Shown piece after piece: positions 33,647 to 42,035 of a stretch of 64,000 bases of DNA (position 1 is the stretch's first letter; each line of letters starts with the position of its first letter). Origin of the DNA: Actinomycetes bacterium (GTDB taxonomy: Bacteria; Actinomycetota; Acidimicrobiia; Acidimicrobiales; RAAP-2); contig JAJXUK010000005.1 in NCBI GenBank assembly GCA_021782915.1, positions 20,276-84,275 of the forward strand, written 5' to 3'. The notes under the pieces were generated by a model, which was given only the letters and a program-made list of their open reading frames with translations, made no database searches and was not told the origin of the DNA. A program made the position numbers and the translations under genes.

Positions 33647-35227
33647 ATGCTGGCCGCCACTGCACCCTGGCACTGGCTGTGGGCGGGTTTTCGCGAGGCC
33701 GCCGCCATGGTCTGGATGACGTGGTGGCCACTCGTGCTCGGCTTCAGCCTCTCGGGAGCCGTGCAGAGCTTCCTGCCCCGTGACGGGCTGCGCGCGCGGC
33801 TCGGGCGCACGTCACTAGGCGCGGTGATCACCTCGGCGCTGCTCGGGATGATCTCATCCTCGTGCAGCTACGCCGCGAGCGCGATGAGCCGAGCCCTGTA
33901 CGCACGCGGCGCGTCGTGGGCCAACTCGCTGGTGTTCATGGTGTCCTCGACGAACCTGGTCATCGAGTTGGGCATCGTGCTGTATCTGTTGCTGGGTTGG
34001 CAGTTCCTCCTGGCCCAGTTCGTCGGAGGAGCGATCATGGTGGGTCTGCTCGCCGTGGGCACCCGCTTCGCCTTCCCCCGACCCGTGGAGGGCGCCCTGC
34101 GCGAGCACGTGCTGGCCGACGCTCCCCCACCCAGCCACTCGTCCCAGACGCCGTGGCGAGAGCGTCTGGGCGATCCACTCAACTACCAGCGGGCCGCGCG
34201 CTACACCCTGGGCGACGTGACCATGTTGCGCCGGGAGCTGCTGGCCGGCTTCGTCATCGCCGGCTTCCTCGCGGTGGACGTGCCGAGCTCCTGGTGGGCC
34301 CACGTCTTCATCCCCGGCCACGGTTGGCTCACCAGCCTCGAGAACGCCGTCGTCGCCCCGCTGCTCGGGGTTGTCTCCTTCGTGTGCTCGGTGGGCAACG
34401 TGCCCCTCGCCGCCGCCCTGTGGAGCCGCGGCGCCGCCTTCGGTGGCGTGATCGCCTTCATCTTCGCGGACCTGGTGACGCTGCCACTGCTGCTCATCTA
34501 TCGGCGCATGTACGGCACACGAGCAGCCCTGCGGATCTTCGCGCTGCTGTGGGCGGTCATGAGCGCGGGCGGCCTGCTCGTCAACGTTCTGTTCAGCGTG
34601 CTGCACCTCGTGCCGAACGACCGGCACCCGCCGGCCATGCAGGGGCGTTTCCCCATGGGCAGCACGCTCGTGCTGAATCTCGCGGCCCTGGTGGTGTTGC
34701 TCGGCGTCGTCGTCTTAGCGCGACGCCACGCCGGATCCGACTCCGACACCGCGATCGACCCGATCTGTGGCATGAACGTCGACGTCACGTCCCCCGTAGC
34801 CGTTCGCGAGCGTTCAGGCACGACCTACTACTTCTGCTCGCAGCGCTGCGCCGAACGCTTCGACCGCGAGGGGCCGAGCATGCCGAGCGAGGCGGGCGAC
34901 GCGGTGGATCCCGTGTGCGGGATGCGCGTGAACCCCTCCGACGCGCTGTCGGCGCAGGTGGACGGGGTGAGCTACTACTTCTGCGCCGAGGTCTGTCGCA
35001 GCCGCTTCCTCGCCGAACGCGACACGATGCACGCCGACGAGGCGGGCGACGCGGTGGATCCCGTGTGCGGGATGCGCGTGAACTCCTCCGACGCGCTATC
35101 GGCGCAGGTGGACGGGGTGAGCTACTACTTCTGCGCCGAGGTCTGTCGCAGCCGCTTTCTCGCCGGTGAGTCCGGGCGCGCCGCCTCGCAGTCAGTCAAC
35201 CTGATAGAAAAGCCAGATCGTGAGTAA
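33647..35227 (+). CDS. permease with three C-terminal YHS metal-binding domains
   Basis: A 526-residue membrane protein. Residues 1 to about 360 form a permease of the DUF318/YraQ (UPF0718) type with roughly eight to ten membrane segments, including SSSCSYAASAMSRAL and SFVCSVGNVPLAAALWSRG, each with a Cys in a hydrophobic repeat. After a hydrophobic segment (LVLNLAALVVLLGVVVLARR) come three YHS domains, each with DPICGM or DPVCGM and a downstream YYFCSQRC or YYFCAEVC. The second and third are almost identical. YHS domains bind heavy metals such as copper in P-type ATPases; here export or detoxification of a metal or metalloid is inferred. ATG at 33647. Confidence 0.85.
   Translation: MLAATAPWHWLWAGFREAAAMVWMTWWPLVLGFSLSGAVQSFLPRDGLRARLGRTSLGAVITSALLGMISSSCSYAASAMSRALYARGASWANSLVFMVSSTNLVIELGIVLYLLLGWQFLLAQFVGGAIMVGLLAVGTRFAFPRPVEGALREHVLADAPPPSHSSQTPWRERLGDPLNYQRAARYTLGDVTMLRRELLAGFVIAGFLAVDVPSSWWAHVFIPGHGWLTSLENAVVAPLLGVVSFVCSVGNVPLAAALWSRGAAFGGVIAFIFADLVTLPLLLIYRRMYGTRAALRIFALLWAVMSAGGLLVNVLFSVLHLVPNDRHPPAMQGRFPMGSTLVLNLAALVVLLGVVVLARRHAGSDSDTAIDPICGMNVDVTSPVAVRERSGTTYYFCSQRCAERFDREGPSMPSEAGDAVDPVCGMRVNPSDALSAQVDGVSYYFCAEVCRSRFLAERDTMHADEAGDAVDPVCGMRVNSSDALSAQVDGVSYYFCAEVCRSRFLAGESGRAASQSVNLIEKPDRE
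34889..35165 (+). repeat. in-frame tandem duplication of a YHS domain
   Basis: Nucleotides 34889-35015 and 35039-35165 are aligned at an offset of exactly 150 nt and differ at only three positions. Each encodes one YHS domain (DPVCGMRVN to FLA). The first YHS domain (about 34758-34860) is much more diverged, so the second duplication is recent or kept uniform by gene conversion. Confidence 0.93.
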
Positions 35228-35639
35228 GCAGCACTCGAGCGTCCGCGCCTACGGCATCCTCGTGCACGACGATCGCATCGTCCTGGTGCGCTCGGCGCTC
35301 GCCGAGCATGACCCGCCGCTGTGGTGGCTGCCCGGCGGGGGCATCCAGTTCGGTGAGACGCCGGAGCAGACCCTGGAGCGCGAGTTCGCCGAGGAGACCG
35401 GTCTGTCGATTCACAGTCCCCGTCTGCGCAGTGCGAGCGCGGACACTCGACGTCGACCCAACGGGGATCGCGTGCACACCGTGCGCATCATCTACGAGGT
35501 GAGTCTGGCCGGCGGCGACCTCACGCACGAAGTCGACGGCACCAGTGACCAGGCGCGCTGGTTCTTCCTGCACGAGATCGACACGCTGAACCTGGCCGAG
35601 TACGCGCGCCACGCCCTCAATCTCGCTCAGTCGAAGTAG
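35220..35639 (+). CDS. Nudix hydrolase
   Basis: A 139-residue Nudix protein. The Nudix box spans GGGIQFGETPEQTLEREF and continues AEETGL, with all catalytic Glu and the REFAEE core in place. Likely cleaves a nucleoside diphosphate derivative; substrate not predictable. The GTG start overlaps the permease stop by 8 nt, so it is coupled to the permease gene. The 3' end overlaps the convergent acyl-CoA synthetase by 13 nt. Confidence 0.9.
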   Translation: MSKQHSSVRAYGILVHDDRIVLVRSALAEHDPPLWWLPGGGIQFGETPEQTLEREFAEETGLSIHSPRLRSASADTRRRPNGDRVHTVRIIYEVSLAGGDLTHEVDGTSDQARWFFLHEIDTLNLAEYARHALNLAQSK

Positions 35640-37303
35640 GCCTGGGGCATCGAGCGCTTGAGCAGCTTGCCCGCCGGATTGCGCGGCAGCGCCTCGTCGG
35701 TGAGCGCTACGCGAGTCGGGATCTTGAAGTTAGCCAGGCGTGAGCTGAGGTGCGCGTGCAGGTCCTCGACCGACAGGCTTGCGCCGTCCTTGAGCCGAAT
35801 CACGCAGGCCACCTCCTCACCCAGACGCTCGTGGGGCAGACCGAAGGCGGCCGCCTCGTAGACACCTGGGTGCTCGTAGATCGCGGCTTCGACCTCGGCG
35901 CAGTACACGTTCTCGCCAGCACGGATGATCATGTCCTTGGCGCGGTCCTCGATGTAGAGAAAGCCCTCGGCGTCCAGCCGACCGAGGTCGCCGGTGCGCA
36001 ACCACCCGTCCTCGAGGGTGCTCTCCGTGGCCTCGGGCTTGTTCCAGTAGCCACGAAAGAGCGTCGGACCGTTCAGCCAGATCTCCCCTCGCTCGCCGAG
36101 GGGGACCTCGCGACCCCGGGCGTCGCGCACCTGGGCGTCCATCACGATGGTCGGAACGCGTCCGGTCGAGGTCGGATGGGCCACGTAGTCATCCCCGTAG
36201 TTGCCCGGCCCGTACGCGTTGGTCTCGGTCATGCCGTAGCCCAGCGACGGACGTCCACGCTCAAAGGAGTGCTCGACTCGCTCGACGAGCCGGGGCGGGG
36301 CCGGTGCCCCGCCCCCGCCGACCGCGCTCAGCGAACTGGTGTCGAACTCGCGAAAGCGCGGTTGCTCGAGGAGGTCCCAGGACTGAGTCGGCACGCCGAT
36401 GAAGCTCGTGACCCGGTGCCGCTCGATCAGCCCGAGAGCCCTCTCGGGGTCCCAGCGATGCATCATGACCAACTTGAAGTGCCAGGTGAAGCACGAGAGC
36501 ATCACCGGGATGCAGCCGGTGACGTGAAAGAGCGGGACGACAAGGATGAAGCACGGCGACTGACCCGTTCCCGCCTCATCCGGTCCCCGACGCGCGTCCG
36601 TGATGGCCGAGCCCGACGCAAAAGACATGATGGTCTGGCTGATCGCACGGTGCGTCGACACCGCCCCCTTAGGAAATCCGGTCGTGCCCGAGGTGTAGAG
36701 GATGGTCGCGTCGTCATCCGGATCGACGTCCACCGGCGGCAGGCTCGCACCGCGCACCACGACGTCACCCCAGCGGTCCACGCCCGGCGCCAGCGGCTCC
36801 AGCTCGTCCAGGCGCACACCGATCATCGACACCGAGGCCCGCTGGCACGCCGCGTGCGAGCGCACGAGTCGATCGGCGTCGGCGATGAGCACCGTGAGTC
36901 CCGAGTCCTTCACGGCGTAGTCGATCTCGTCTTCGGCCCACCACGCGTTCAGCGAGACCGACACCGCTCCGATCGAGGTGATCGCGGCGAAGGCGACGAC
37001 CCACTCGGGTAGGTTGCGCATCGCAATGCCCACCCGATCGCCTCGTCGGACGTGGTAGCGATGCACGAGCGCACTGGCCAGCGCGTCGGCCTCGACCATG
37101 ACGTCCTCGAAGCTCCACTCCTCGTCCTCGTAGACCAGGAACGTCGAATCCAGGCCCCGCGCCGAGGTGAAGTAGTCACGCAGGGTGGGCAGCGCGTTCA
37201 CGAACTCGCGCCGGCGCACGCCATCGCGCTCGACCTCACGGACTTCGAATGGCATCCCCGGCGCCGACACCACGGCGATTGCCTCGTGGTAGCTAAGTCC
37301 CAC
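35627..37303 (-). CDS. AMP-dependent acyl-CoA synthetase / ligase
   Basis: A 558-residue member of the ANL superfamily. The P-loop-like motif is ILYTSGTTGFPKGAV, followed by GYGMTET, the hinge region WLRTGDLGRLDAEGFLYI and the catalytic Lys near the end in RNPAGKLLKR. It activates a carboxylic acid as acyl-AMP and then acyl-CoA. Chain length cannot be assigned; size and motifs fit medium- to long-chain fatty acids. GTG start with GAGGGGGA upstream. Nearby acyl-ACP desaturase suggests lipid metabolism. Confidence 0.92.
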   Translation of the reverse strand: MGLSYHEAIAVVSAPGMPFEVREVERDGVRRREFVNALPTLRDYFTSARGLDSTFLVYEDEEWSFEDVMVEADALASALVHRYHVRRGDRVGIAMRNLPEWVVAFAAITSIGAVSVSLNAWWAEDEIDYAVKDSGLTVLIADADRLVRSHAACQRASVSMIGVRLDELEPLAPGVDRWGDVVVRGASLPPVDVDPDDDATILYTSGTTGFPKGAVSTHRAISQTIMSFASGSAITDARRGPDEAGTGQSPCFILVVPLFHVTGCIPVMLSCFTWHFKLVMMHRWDPERALGLIERHRVTSFIGVPTQSWDLLEQPRFREFDTSSLSAVGGGGAPAPPRLVERVEHSFERGRPSLGYGMTETNAYGPGNYGDDYVAHPTSTGRVPTIVMDAQVRDARGREVPLGERGEIWLNGPTLFRGYWNKPEATESTLEDGWLRTGDLGRLDAEGFLYIEDRAKDMIIRAGENVYCAEVEAAIYEHPGVYEAAAFGLPHERLGEEVACVIRLKDGASLSVEDLHAHLSSRLANFKIPTRVALTDEALPRNPAGKLLKRSMPQAYFD

Positions 37304-37337
37304 TCCCCCTCGCTCTCTCGGGCCGTCACGGACGGAC

Positions 37338-37655
37338 TTGGTAGAACTGGTTCATGATACCGAGGCCGCCGTCAGCCTCCGGGCGGGCCTAGTGCGCGTG
37401 CGCGTGCGCGTGCACCCGGGCGCGAAGCTCGCACGACTGCGTGTCGAGGCCGAGCGTCTCGAGGTCTACGTGCGGGCACGTGCCCACGAGGGCGCGGCGA
37501 CGCGTGAAGCTCTCGCCACCATTGCCGCTGCTCTCAACGTGGCGCCGGCCCGCGTGACCTGCGTGCAGGGTGAGCACTCGCGCCTCAAGCTGGTCGAGGT
37601 CACGGCACCCGACGCCGAGCAACGTCTGAGGAGACTGCTCGCCGGCGACGACTAG
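37338..37655 (+). CDS. DUF167 family protein (YggU-like)
   Basis: A 105-residue protein of the DUF167/YggU family, recognised by VHPGAKLARLRVE, the LEVYVRARAHEGAATREAL region and VQGEHSRLKLVEV. The family is widespread and of unknown function. The start is uncertain: TTG at 37338 opens the frame without a clear ribosome site, and several in-frame GTG codons lie in a GTGCGC hexamer repeat at 37392-37415, any of which could be used. The stop codon shares CTAG with the convergent desaturase gene. Confidence 0.75.
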   Translation: MVELVHDTEAAVSLRAGLVRVRVRVHPGAKLARLRVEAERLEVYVRARAHEGAATREALATIAAALNVAPARVTCVQGEHSRLKLVEVTAPDAEQRLRRLLAGDD

Positions 37656-38575
37656 GCCAGCGACGAGCGCGCACCGCGCTGGGCCATCCGGTCCACCGTG
37701 CTCGTGATCTTCTCGAGCACCCCCGTCAGCTCCACGCGGGCGCGCTCGGCCTCGGCGCTCAAGTTCGCCAGATGGCCCACGTCCCAGACACTCAGCACCG
37801 GCTCGAGGACGTCGCTGAGAAACTGGCGCAGACCGTAGATGCCCTCGCGCGCGATGCGCACCGCGTGGCGGGTGAAGCTCGGGATGCCCGTGCCGGGCAT
37901 CGCGAAGGTGCGGATCTGGCGCGCGGCGGCCACCATCATTGTCGACGGGTCGATCACGAACGCCGCGCGGGCGAGGTCGCGATAGAACATGTAGTGCTTC
38001 GTCTCGTCGCCCGCCACGAGAGCGAGAACGTTGCGACCCATGCGGTCGTCCTTGGGCAGGTGCGCACCCGTGTTGCGGTGCGCGATCTGCGTGGCCCGCT
38101 CCTGGAGTGACACGTAGCAGATGAGGTCGGCGAAGCTCTCGGGCACGGGCACCTCCGCGCGCGTCATCTGGACGCGGCGGCCCACCTCGAGAACGACCGG
38201 GTCGATGCAGCGCGAGATGTGCACCCAGTCACGCATCACCATCGAGTGGCGGTTCTCCTCCATCGTCCACTGGTGGTTCCACTCTCGGATCGGATGGTCC
38301 TTGGGCGCGTGCCCCAACAAGGTGGAGGTGTAGTAGGGCAGGTTGTCCTCGGTGAGCAGGTTCACGTAGATCGAACTGCGTACCCCCTCGGCGATCGGGT
38401 AGTCCGTCTCGGACCACGGGCGAGTCTCAAAGCTCTCGCCCTGGCCCCAGTCGATCTGCTCGTGGGGCATCCACTCGCGCGGGGCCTCCAGGTGCCGATT
38501 GAAGAGACGTTCGACGTCCGGAGCGATCTCCTGCAGCAGGTCGACGCGACTACGCACGAGACGCGAACGGGTCAT
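37652..38575 (-). CDS. acyl-ACP desaturase, ferritin-like di-iron
   Basis: A 307-residue soluble fatty-acid desaturase of the DesA/plant stearoyl-ACP type. Di-iron ligands are visible in EENRHSMVM and DETKHYMFY, plus the earlier LLTEDNLPYY. It introduces a double bond into ACP-bound acyl chains. The ATG at 38575 has GGAGG five nt upstream and was preferred over GTG four codons earlier. The acyl-CoA synthetase nearby fits lipid remodelling, but they are not in one operon with certainty because DUF167 lies between on the other strand. Confidence 0.92.
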   Translation of the reverse strand: MTRSRLVRSRVDLLQEIAPDVERLFNRHLEAPREWMPHEQIDWGQGESFETRPWSETDYPIAEGVRSSIYVNLLTEDNLPYYTSTLLGHAPKDHPIREWNHQWTMEENRHSMVMRDWVHISRCIDPVVLEVGRRVQMTRAEVPVPESFADLICYVSLQERATQIAHRNTGAHLPKDDRMGRNVLALVAGDETKHYMFYRDLARAAFVIDPSTMMVAAARQIRTFAMPGTGIPSFTRHAVRIAREGIYGLRQFLSDVLEPVLSVWDVGHLANLSAEAERARVELTGVLEKITSTVDRMAQRGARSSLA

Positions 38576-38746
38576 GAATGCCTCCACGCTCTCACTCGAT
38601 GCGACAACGTGCCTTCAACTGTAGTGGTGCACCCTGAGAATCAGGAAAGAATTGACGAAGCGTGACTTGAGGGCGTCTCGCCCGGGCCCACTGAGCTGAT
38701 CCGCTAGGTTGGGGCAGTTCAAGTGGGCGAGTCAACGGAGCAACAC

Positions 38747-40198
38747 GTGCGCGTTCTGACGAGCAGCCTGCGCGCGCGCCTGGAGCGTCCTGCCTGGTGG
38801 GCCTGGAGTGCCGTGGGCCTGGTGGGCTCGCTGGTCGTCGCGGCGGGGGCGGCGGGAGTGGGCGCGCTGCCCCGGCCCGGTCGATATCGCTGGTGGCTGC
38901 CCGTCCTGGTGCACGAGCACGCGAGCGGCTACGGCCTGCTCTATCTGGGCGTCGCGCTCCTCGTCGTGGCCTGGCTGGGCCTCGGATTCGCGGCGGCGCG
39001 CAACCAGCTCGGCTCTGGTCGGGGCGCCCTGACCCTAGCCGCCTGGGCGCTGCCACTCTTCGTCGCACCGCCCCTGTTCAGCCGGGACGTCTACAGCTAC
39101 GTCGCCCAGGGACTCCTCGCGCACCGGGGCCTCAACCCCTACCACTTCGGGCCCGACGCGCTGGGCGCTGGGCCGCTGTTCGACTCACTCGCCACCGCGT
39201 GGCGCCACACGCCCTCGCCGTACGGGCCGCTGTTCGTCACTCTCTCCAACGTGATCGTCGGGCCCGCCCACTCGCTCATCGCCCAGGTCCTCGCCTTTCG
39301 GGCCCTCAGCGGCATCGGACTTCTGGCAAGCGCCCTGCTGCTCGTGCGCCTCGCTCGCGAGCTCGGCGCGAACGAGTCACTCGCGCTGTGGCTGGGCGCA
39401 CTGAGCCCACTGAGCCTCTTCTCCAGCGTTGCCTCGGCCCACAACGACTCGCTGATGATCGCCCTCGTGCTCGGCGGGCTTCTCGCGTGGCGCCGCGGGC
39501 ACCTTCACGTGGCCATTGGCCTCATCGCGCTAGGCGCCGCCGTCAAGTTGCCCGCCCTGGCGGGCCTCGCCGTCATCACCGGCGCCGAGTGGCGCCGGGG
39601 ACCAGGGCGACTGCGGCTGCTCACTGAAGTGGTGCTCGTCACCGGAGTGGTCTTAACGGGCCTGACGCTGCTGAACGGCTTCGGCTTCTGGTGGGCCTCT
39701 CCCCCGGCGCTCGCCCTGGCGAGCCAGCTGCGCACCCTGGCCACGCCGATGACGAGCCTCGGGGTCTTTCTGGCGGCGAGCCTGCGCGTGCTGGGCGCGC
39801 ACACCCTGAGCACCCACCGGGTGGTCTCCGACGTCCAGCCTGTGGGCGAGCTCGTCAGCACAGCGGCGGTCCTCTACGCCCTGTGGCGTGTGCGCGCCAC
39901 GCACGTCGTGCGCACCCTCGGCGTCATCCTGTTGGTGCTCGTGCTCGGTGGGCCGACGCTCTGGCCGTGGTACCTGCTCTGGGGCATCACCCTGCTCGCG
40001 GCGACCGCGGCGAACTCCTCGCGCGTGCTCATCGCGATAGCCGGCCTCGCGAGCCTGGTCGTGGGCCCCGGGGGCTCGCCCATGCTGGGCGGAAACGCCT
40101 ACCTCGTCACGGCGCCGCTGCTCGTCATCGGACTCATCGGCTTCATGCGCTACCTTTCCCAGCACGACATCCTGGCCACACCCGATGATGCGCACTAG
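38747..40198 (+). CDS. polyprenol-phosphate-mannose-dependent alpha-1,6-mannosyltransferase, MptB-like
   Basis: A 483-residue polytopic GT-C protein with about twelve membrane segments. The first outer loop holds PLFSRDVYSYVAQGLL, the DxY-type acidic motif found in MptA/MptB, and NPYHFGP follows. Such enzymes extend lipoglycan mannan chains in actinobacteria. GTG at 38747 was chosen because GGAG lies 6 nt upstream (38737-38740); the frame opens 8 codons earlier. The next gene overlaps by 14 nt, so they are coupled. Confidence 0.85.
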   Translation: MRVLTSSLRARLERPAWWAWSAVGLVGSLVVAAGAAGVGALPRPGRYRWWLPVLVHEHASGYGLLYLGVALLVVAWLGLGFAAARNQLGSGRGALTLAAWALPLFVAPPLFSRDVYSYVAQGLLAHRGLNPYHFGPDALGAGPLFDSLATAWRHTPSPYGPLFVTLSNVIVGPAHSLIAQVLAFRALSGIGLLASALLLVRLARELGANESLALWLGALSPLSLFSSVASAHNDSLMIALVLGGLLAWRRGHLHVAIGLIALGAAVKLPALAGLAVITGAEWRRGPGRLRLLTEVVLVTGVVLTGLTLLNGFGFWWASPPALALASQLRTLATPMTSLGVFLAASLRVLGAHTLSTHRVVSDVQPVGELVSTAAVLYALWRVRATHVVRTLGVILLVLVLGGPTLWPWYLLWGITLLAATAANSSRVLIAIAGLASLVVGPGGSPMLGGNAYLVTAPLLVIGLIGFMRYLSQHDILATPDDAH

Positions 40199-41312
40199 GG
40201 CACCGGGCCCCACGCGCCTGAGCGCGTCGCGACCCTTCGCCGTCGCGACGCTCGCGTACCTGGGCGCGCGTGCGATCACGCTGCTCGCGGTCGGTGTGGG
40301 CAACCTCTTCACCCACCACGGCTGGGTGGCTGATCTGTCCACGTGGGACGGGGCCTGGTTCCTCCGAGCCGCCGAGCACGGCTGGCCCGCCCAGCTGCCC
40401 TCCGTGGGCGGACACGTCGCGGCGAGCCCCCTCGCGTTCTTCCCCCTCTTCCCCCTGCTCATACGCGCCGTCGCCGCGATCAGCGGCCTGGGCCCCGGCA
40501 CCGTCGGACTGCTCCTGAGCGGACTCGGTGGGCTCGGCGCCGTCTGGGCGGTCGGCGCTCTCACACGCCACTTCGCTGGTCCGGCCAAGGCCGAACGTGC
40601 CGCGCTGCTCTTCGCCCTCAGCCCGGGCAGTTTCGTCTTCAGCCTGATCTACGCCGAGGGCATCGTGATCGTCCTCATCGCCCTGGGCCTGCTCGCATTG
40701 CTGGAGCGGCGCTGGTGGCGCGCCGGCGTGCTCGGCGCGCTGGCCAGCGCGACGTCTCCCGTCGGCCTGGCCTTCGCGGCCAGCTGCGCGGCCACCGCGC
40801 TGTACCAGATCCTGCGTCGTCGGACCTGGTCCTCCCTGGGCGCCGCCCTGCTCTCCCCGATGGGCTTCGTGCTCTGGACGCTCTACCTGTGGCGCCATAC
40901 GGGCACGTTCTGGGCCTGGCGCCTGACGGAGCGCTACGGGTGGAACAGCTTTCCGTCGCTGCTCTACCCGCTGCGCGTGCTGGGCAAGTTCCTCACGAAC
41001 CCGCTGTCGCCGACCATGACCGGCCAGATCCTCTTCTGGGGCACGCTCGTGAGCGCGTATCTCGTCTACCTGATGTTCCGCGAGGCCCAGCCACTGCCCG
41101 TAGTCGCCTACGGCCTCGCCGCCGTGGTCCTCTTTGCCACCTCCTCGCCCGTGGGCCTGCGACCCCGATTCATCATGTTGGCCTTTCCCCTGACGATCGC
41201 GGCTGCGAGCCGCTTCGAGGGTCGGGCCTATCGCCTCGTGCTCGGCCTGTCGGTGATCGGCCTGGCCCTGATGAGCGTCGAGACGCTCACGTCCTGGGCG
41301 GTCTTTCCGTAG
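40185..41312 (+). CDS. membrane mannosyltransferase, PIG-V-like
   Basis: A 375-residue polytopic protein with roughly nine to ten membrane segments. The segment TWDGAWFLRAAEHGWP followed by LAFFPLFPLL matches the catalytic loop of PIG-V-type GT-C mannosyltransferases, which use a dolichol- or polyprenol-phosphate mannose donor. Overlap by 14 nt with the MptB-like gene suggests joint action in cell-envelope glycan or protein mannosylation. The 3' end overlaps the convergent phosphoribosyltransferase by 26 nt. Confidence 0.8.
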   Translation: MMRTRAPGPTRLSASRPFAVATLAYLGARAITLLAVGVGNLFTHHGWVADLSTWDGAWFLRAAEHGWPAQLPSVGGHVAASPLAFFPLFPLLIRAVAAISGLGPGTVGLLLSGLGGLGAVWAVGALTRHFAGPAKAERAALLFALSPGSFVFSLIYAEGIVIVLIALGLLALLERRWWRAGVLGALASATSPVGLAFAASCAATALYQILRRRTWSSLGAALLSPMGFVLWTLYLWRHTGTFWAWRLTERYGWNSFPSLLYPLRVLGKFLTNPLSPTMTGQILFWGTLVSAYLVYLMFREAQPLPVVAYGLAAVVLFATSSPVGLRPRFIMLAFPLTIAAASRFEGRAYRLVLGLSVIGLALMSVETLTSWAVFP

Positions 41313-41946
41313 GGACCCGAGCCCGGCGCAGGCAGGCGAGCACCTCCTCGTCCGTCGTCTGGGAGAAGTCTCGGTAGTGCTCGCCCACCGCGTAGAAGTC
41401 ACGCGGCTCCTCGAGCACGACGACGTCGTCAGCGTCGGGCGTCATTTCAGCGGCCAGACCCCGGGGAGCCACCGGCACGGCCAGGACCACGTGCTGAGCA
41501 CCCCAGGCGCGCGCCACGCGACAGGCCGCGCGCGCCGTCGCGCCCGTCGCCAGACCATCGTCGATGACCAGCGCGGTGCGCCCGGACAGGTTGGGTGCGC
41601 CGCGTCCCGACCGATAGAGAGCGGCCCGGCGCTCGAGCTCGGCGCGCTCGGCGCGCTCACTCGCGGCGAGGGCGCTCGAGGAGGTTCCGGTCTGGGCGAT
41701 CACGTCCTCGCTCAGCAGGCGCACTCCCGCCTCACCGAGCGCGCCGATGGCCAGCTCCGGGCGCTGGGGTGCACTGAGCTTGCGCACGACCAGGACCTCG
41801 AGCGGCGCGCCCAGGGCCCGAGCGACGGGCTCGGCCACGGGCAGGCCCCCGCGGGCCAGACCCAACACAACGACGTCAGAACCCTTCCACGCACTCAGGC
41901 GACGCGCGAGCTCGCGACCAGCCTGCGCCCGGTCCTCAAAGATCAT
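41287..41946 (-). CDS. phosphoribosyltransferase family protein
   Basis: A 219-residue type I phosphoribosyltransferase. The PRPP loop is VIDDGLATGATARAA and the upstream LGLARGGLPVA is typical of the orphan PRTases often seen in actinobacteria and linked with dienelactone-hydrolase or stress genes. Acceptor base is unknown. ATG at 41946 with GGGGGTG upstream. Confidence 0.88.
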   Translation of the reverse strand: MIFEDRAQAGRELARRLSAWKGSDVVVLGLARGGLPVAEPVARALGAPLEVLVVRKLSAPQRPELAIGALGEAGVRLLSEDVIAQTGTSSSALAASERAERAELERRAALYRSGRGAPNLSGRTALVIDDGLATGATARAACRVARAWGAQHVVLAVPVAPRGLAAEMTPDADDVVVLEEPRDFYAVGEHYRDFSQTTDEEVLACLRRARVPTERPPRT

Positions 41947-42035
41947 CTCGCACCCCCGGTGCGACCTTCGAGGCGCGCGAGCCCGGCCCCCGAGGACGGC
42001 TACCCCGGCGCGTGGCCCTCACCCGCGGGCCCGGC

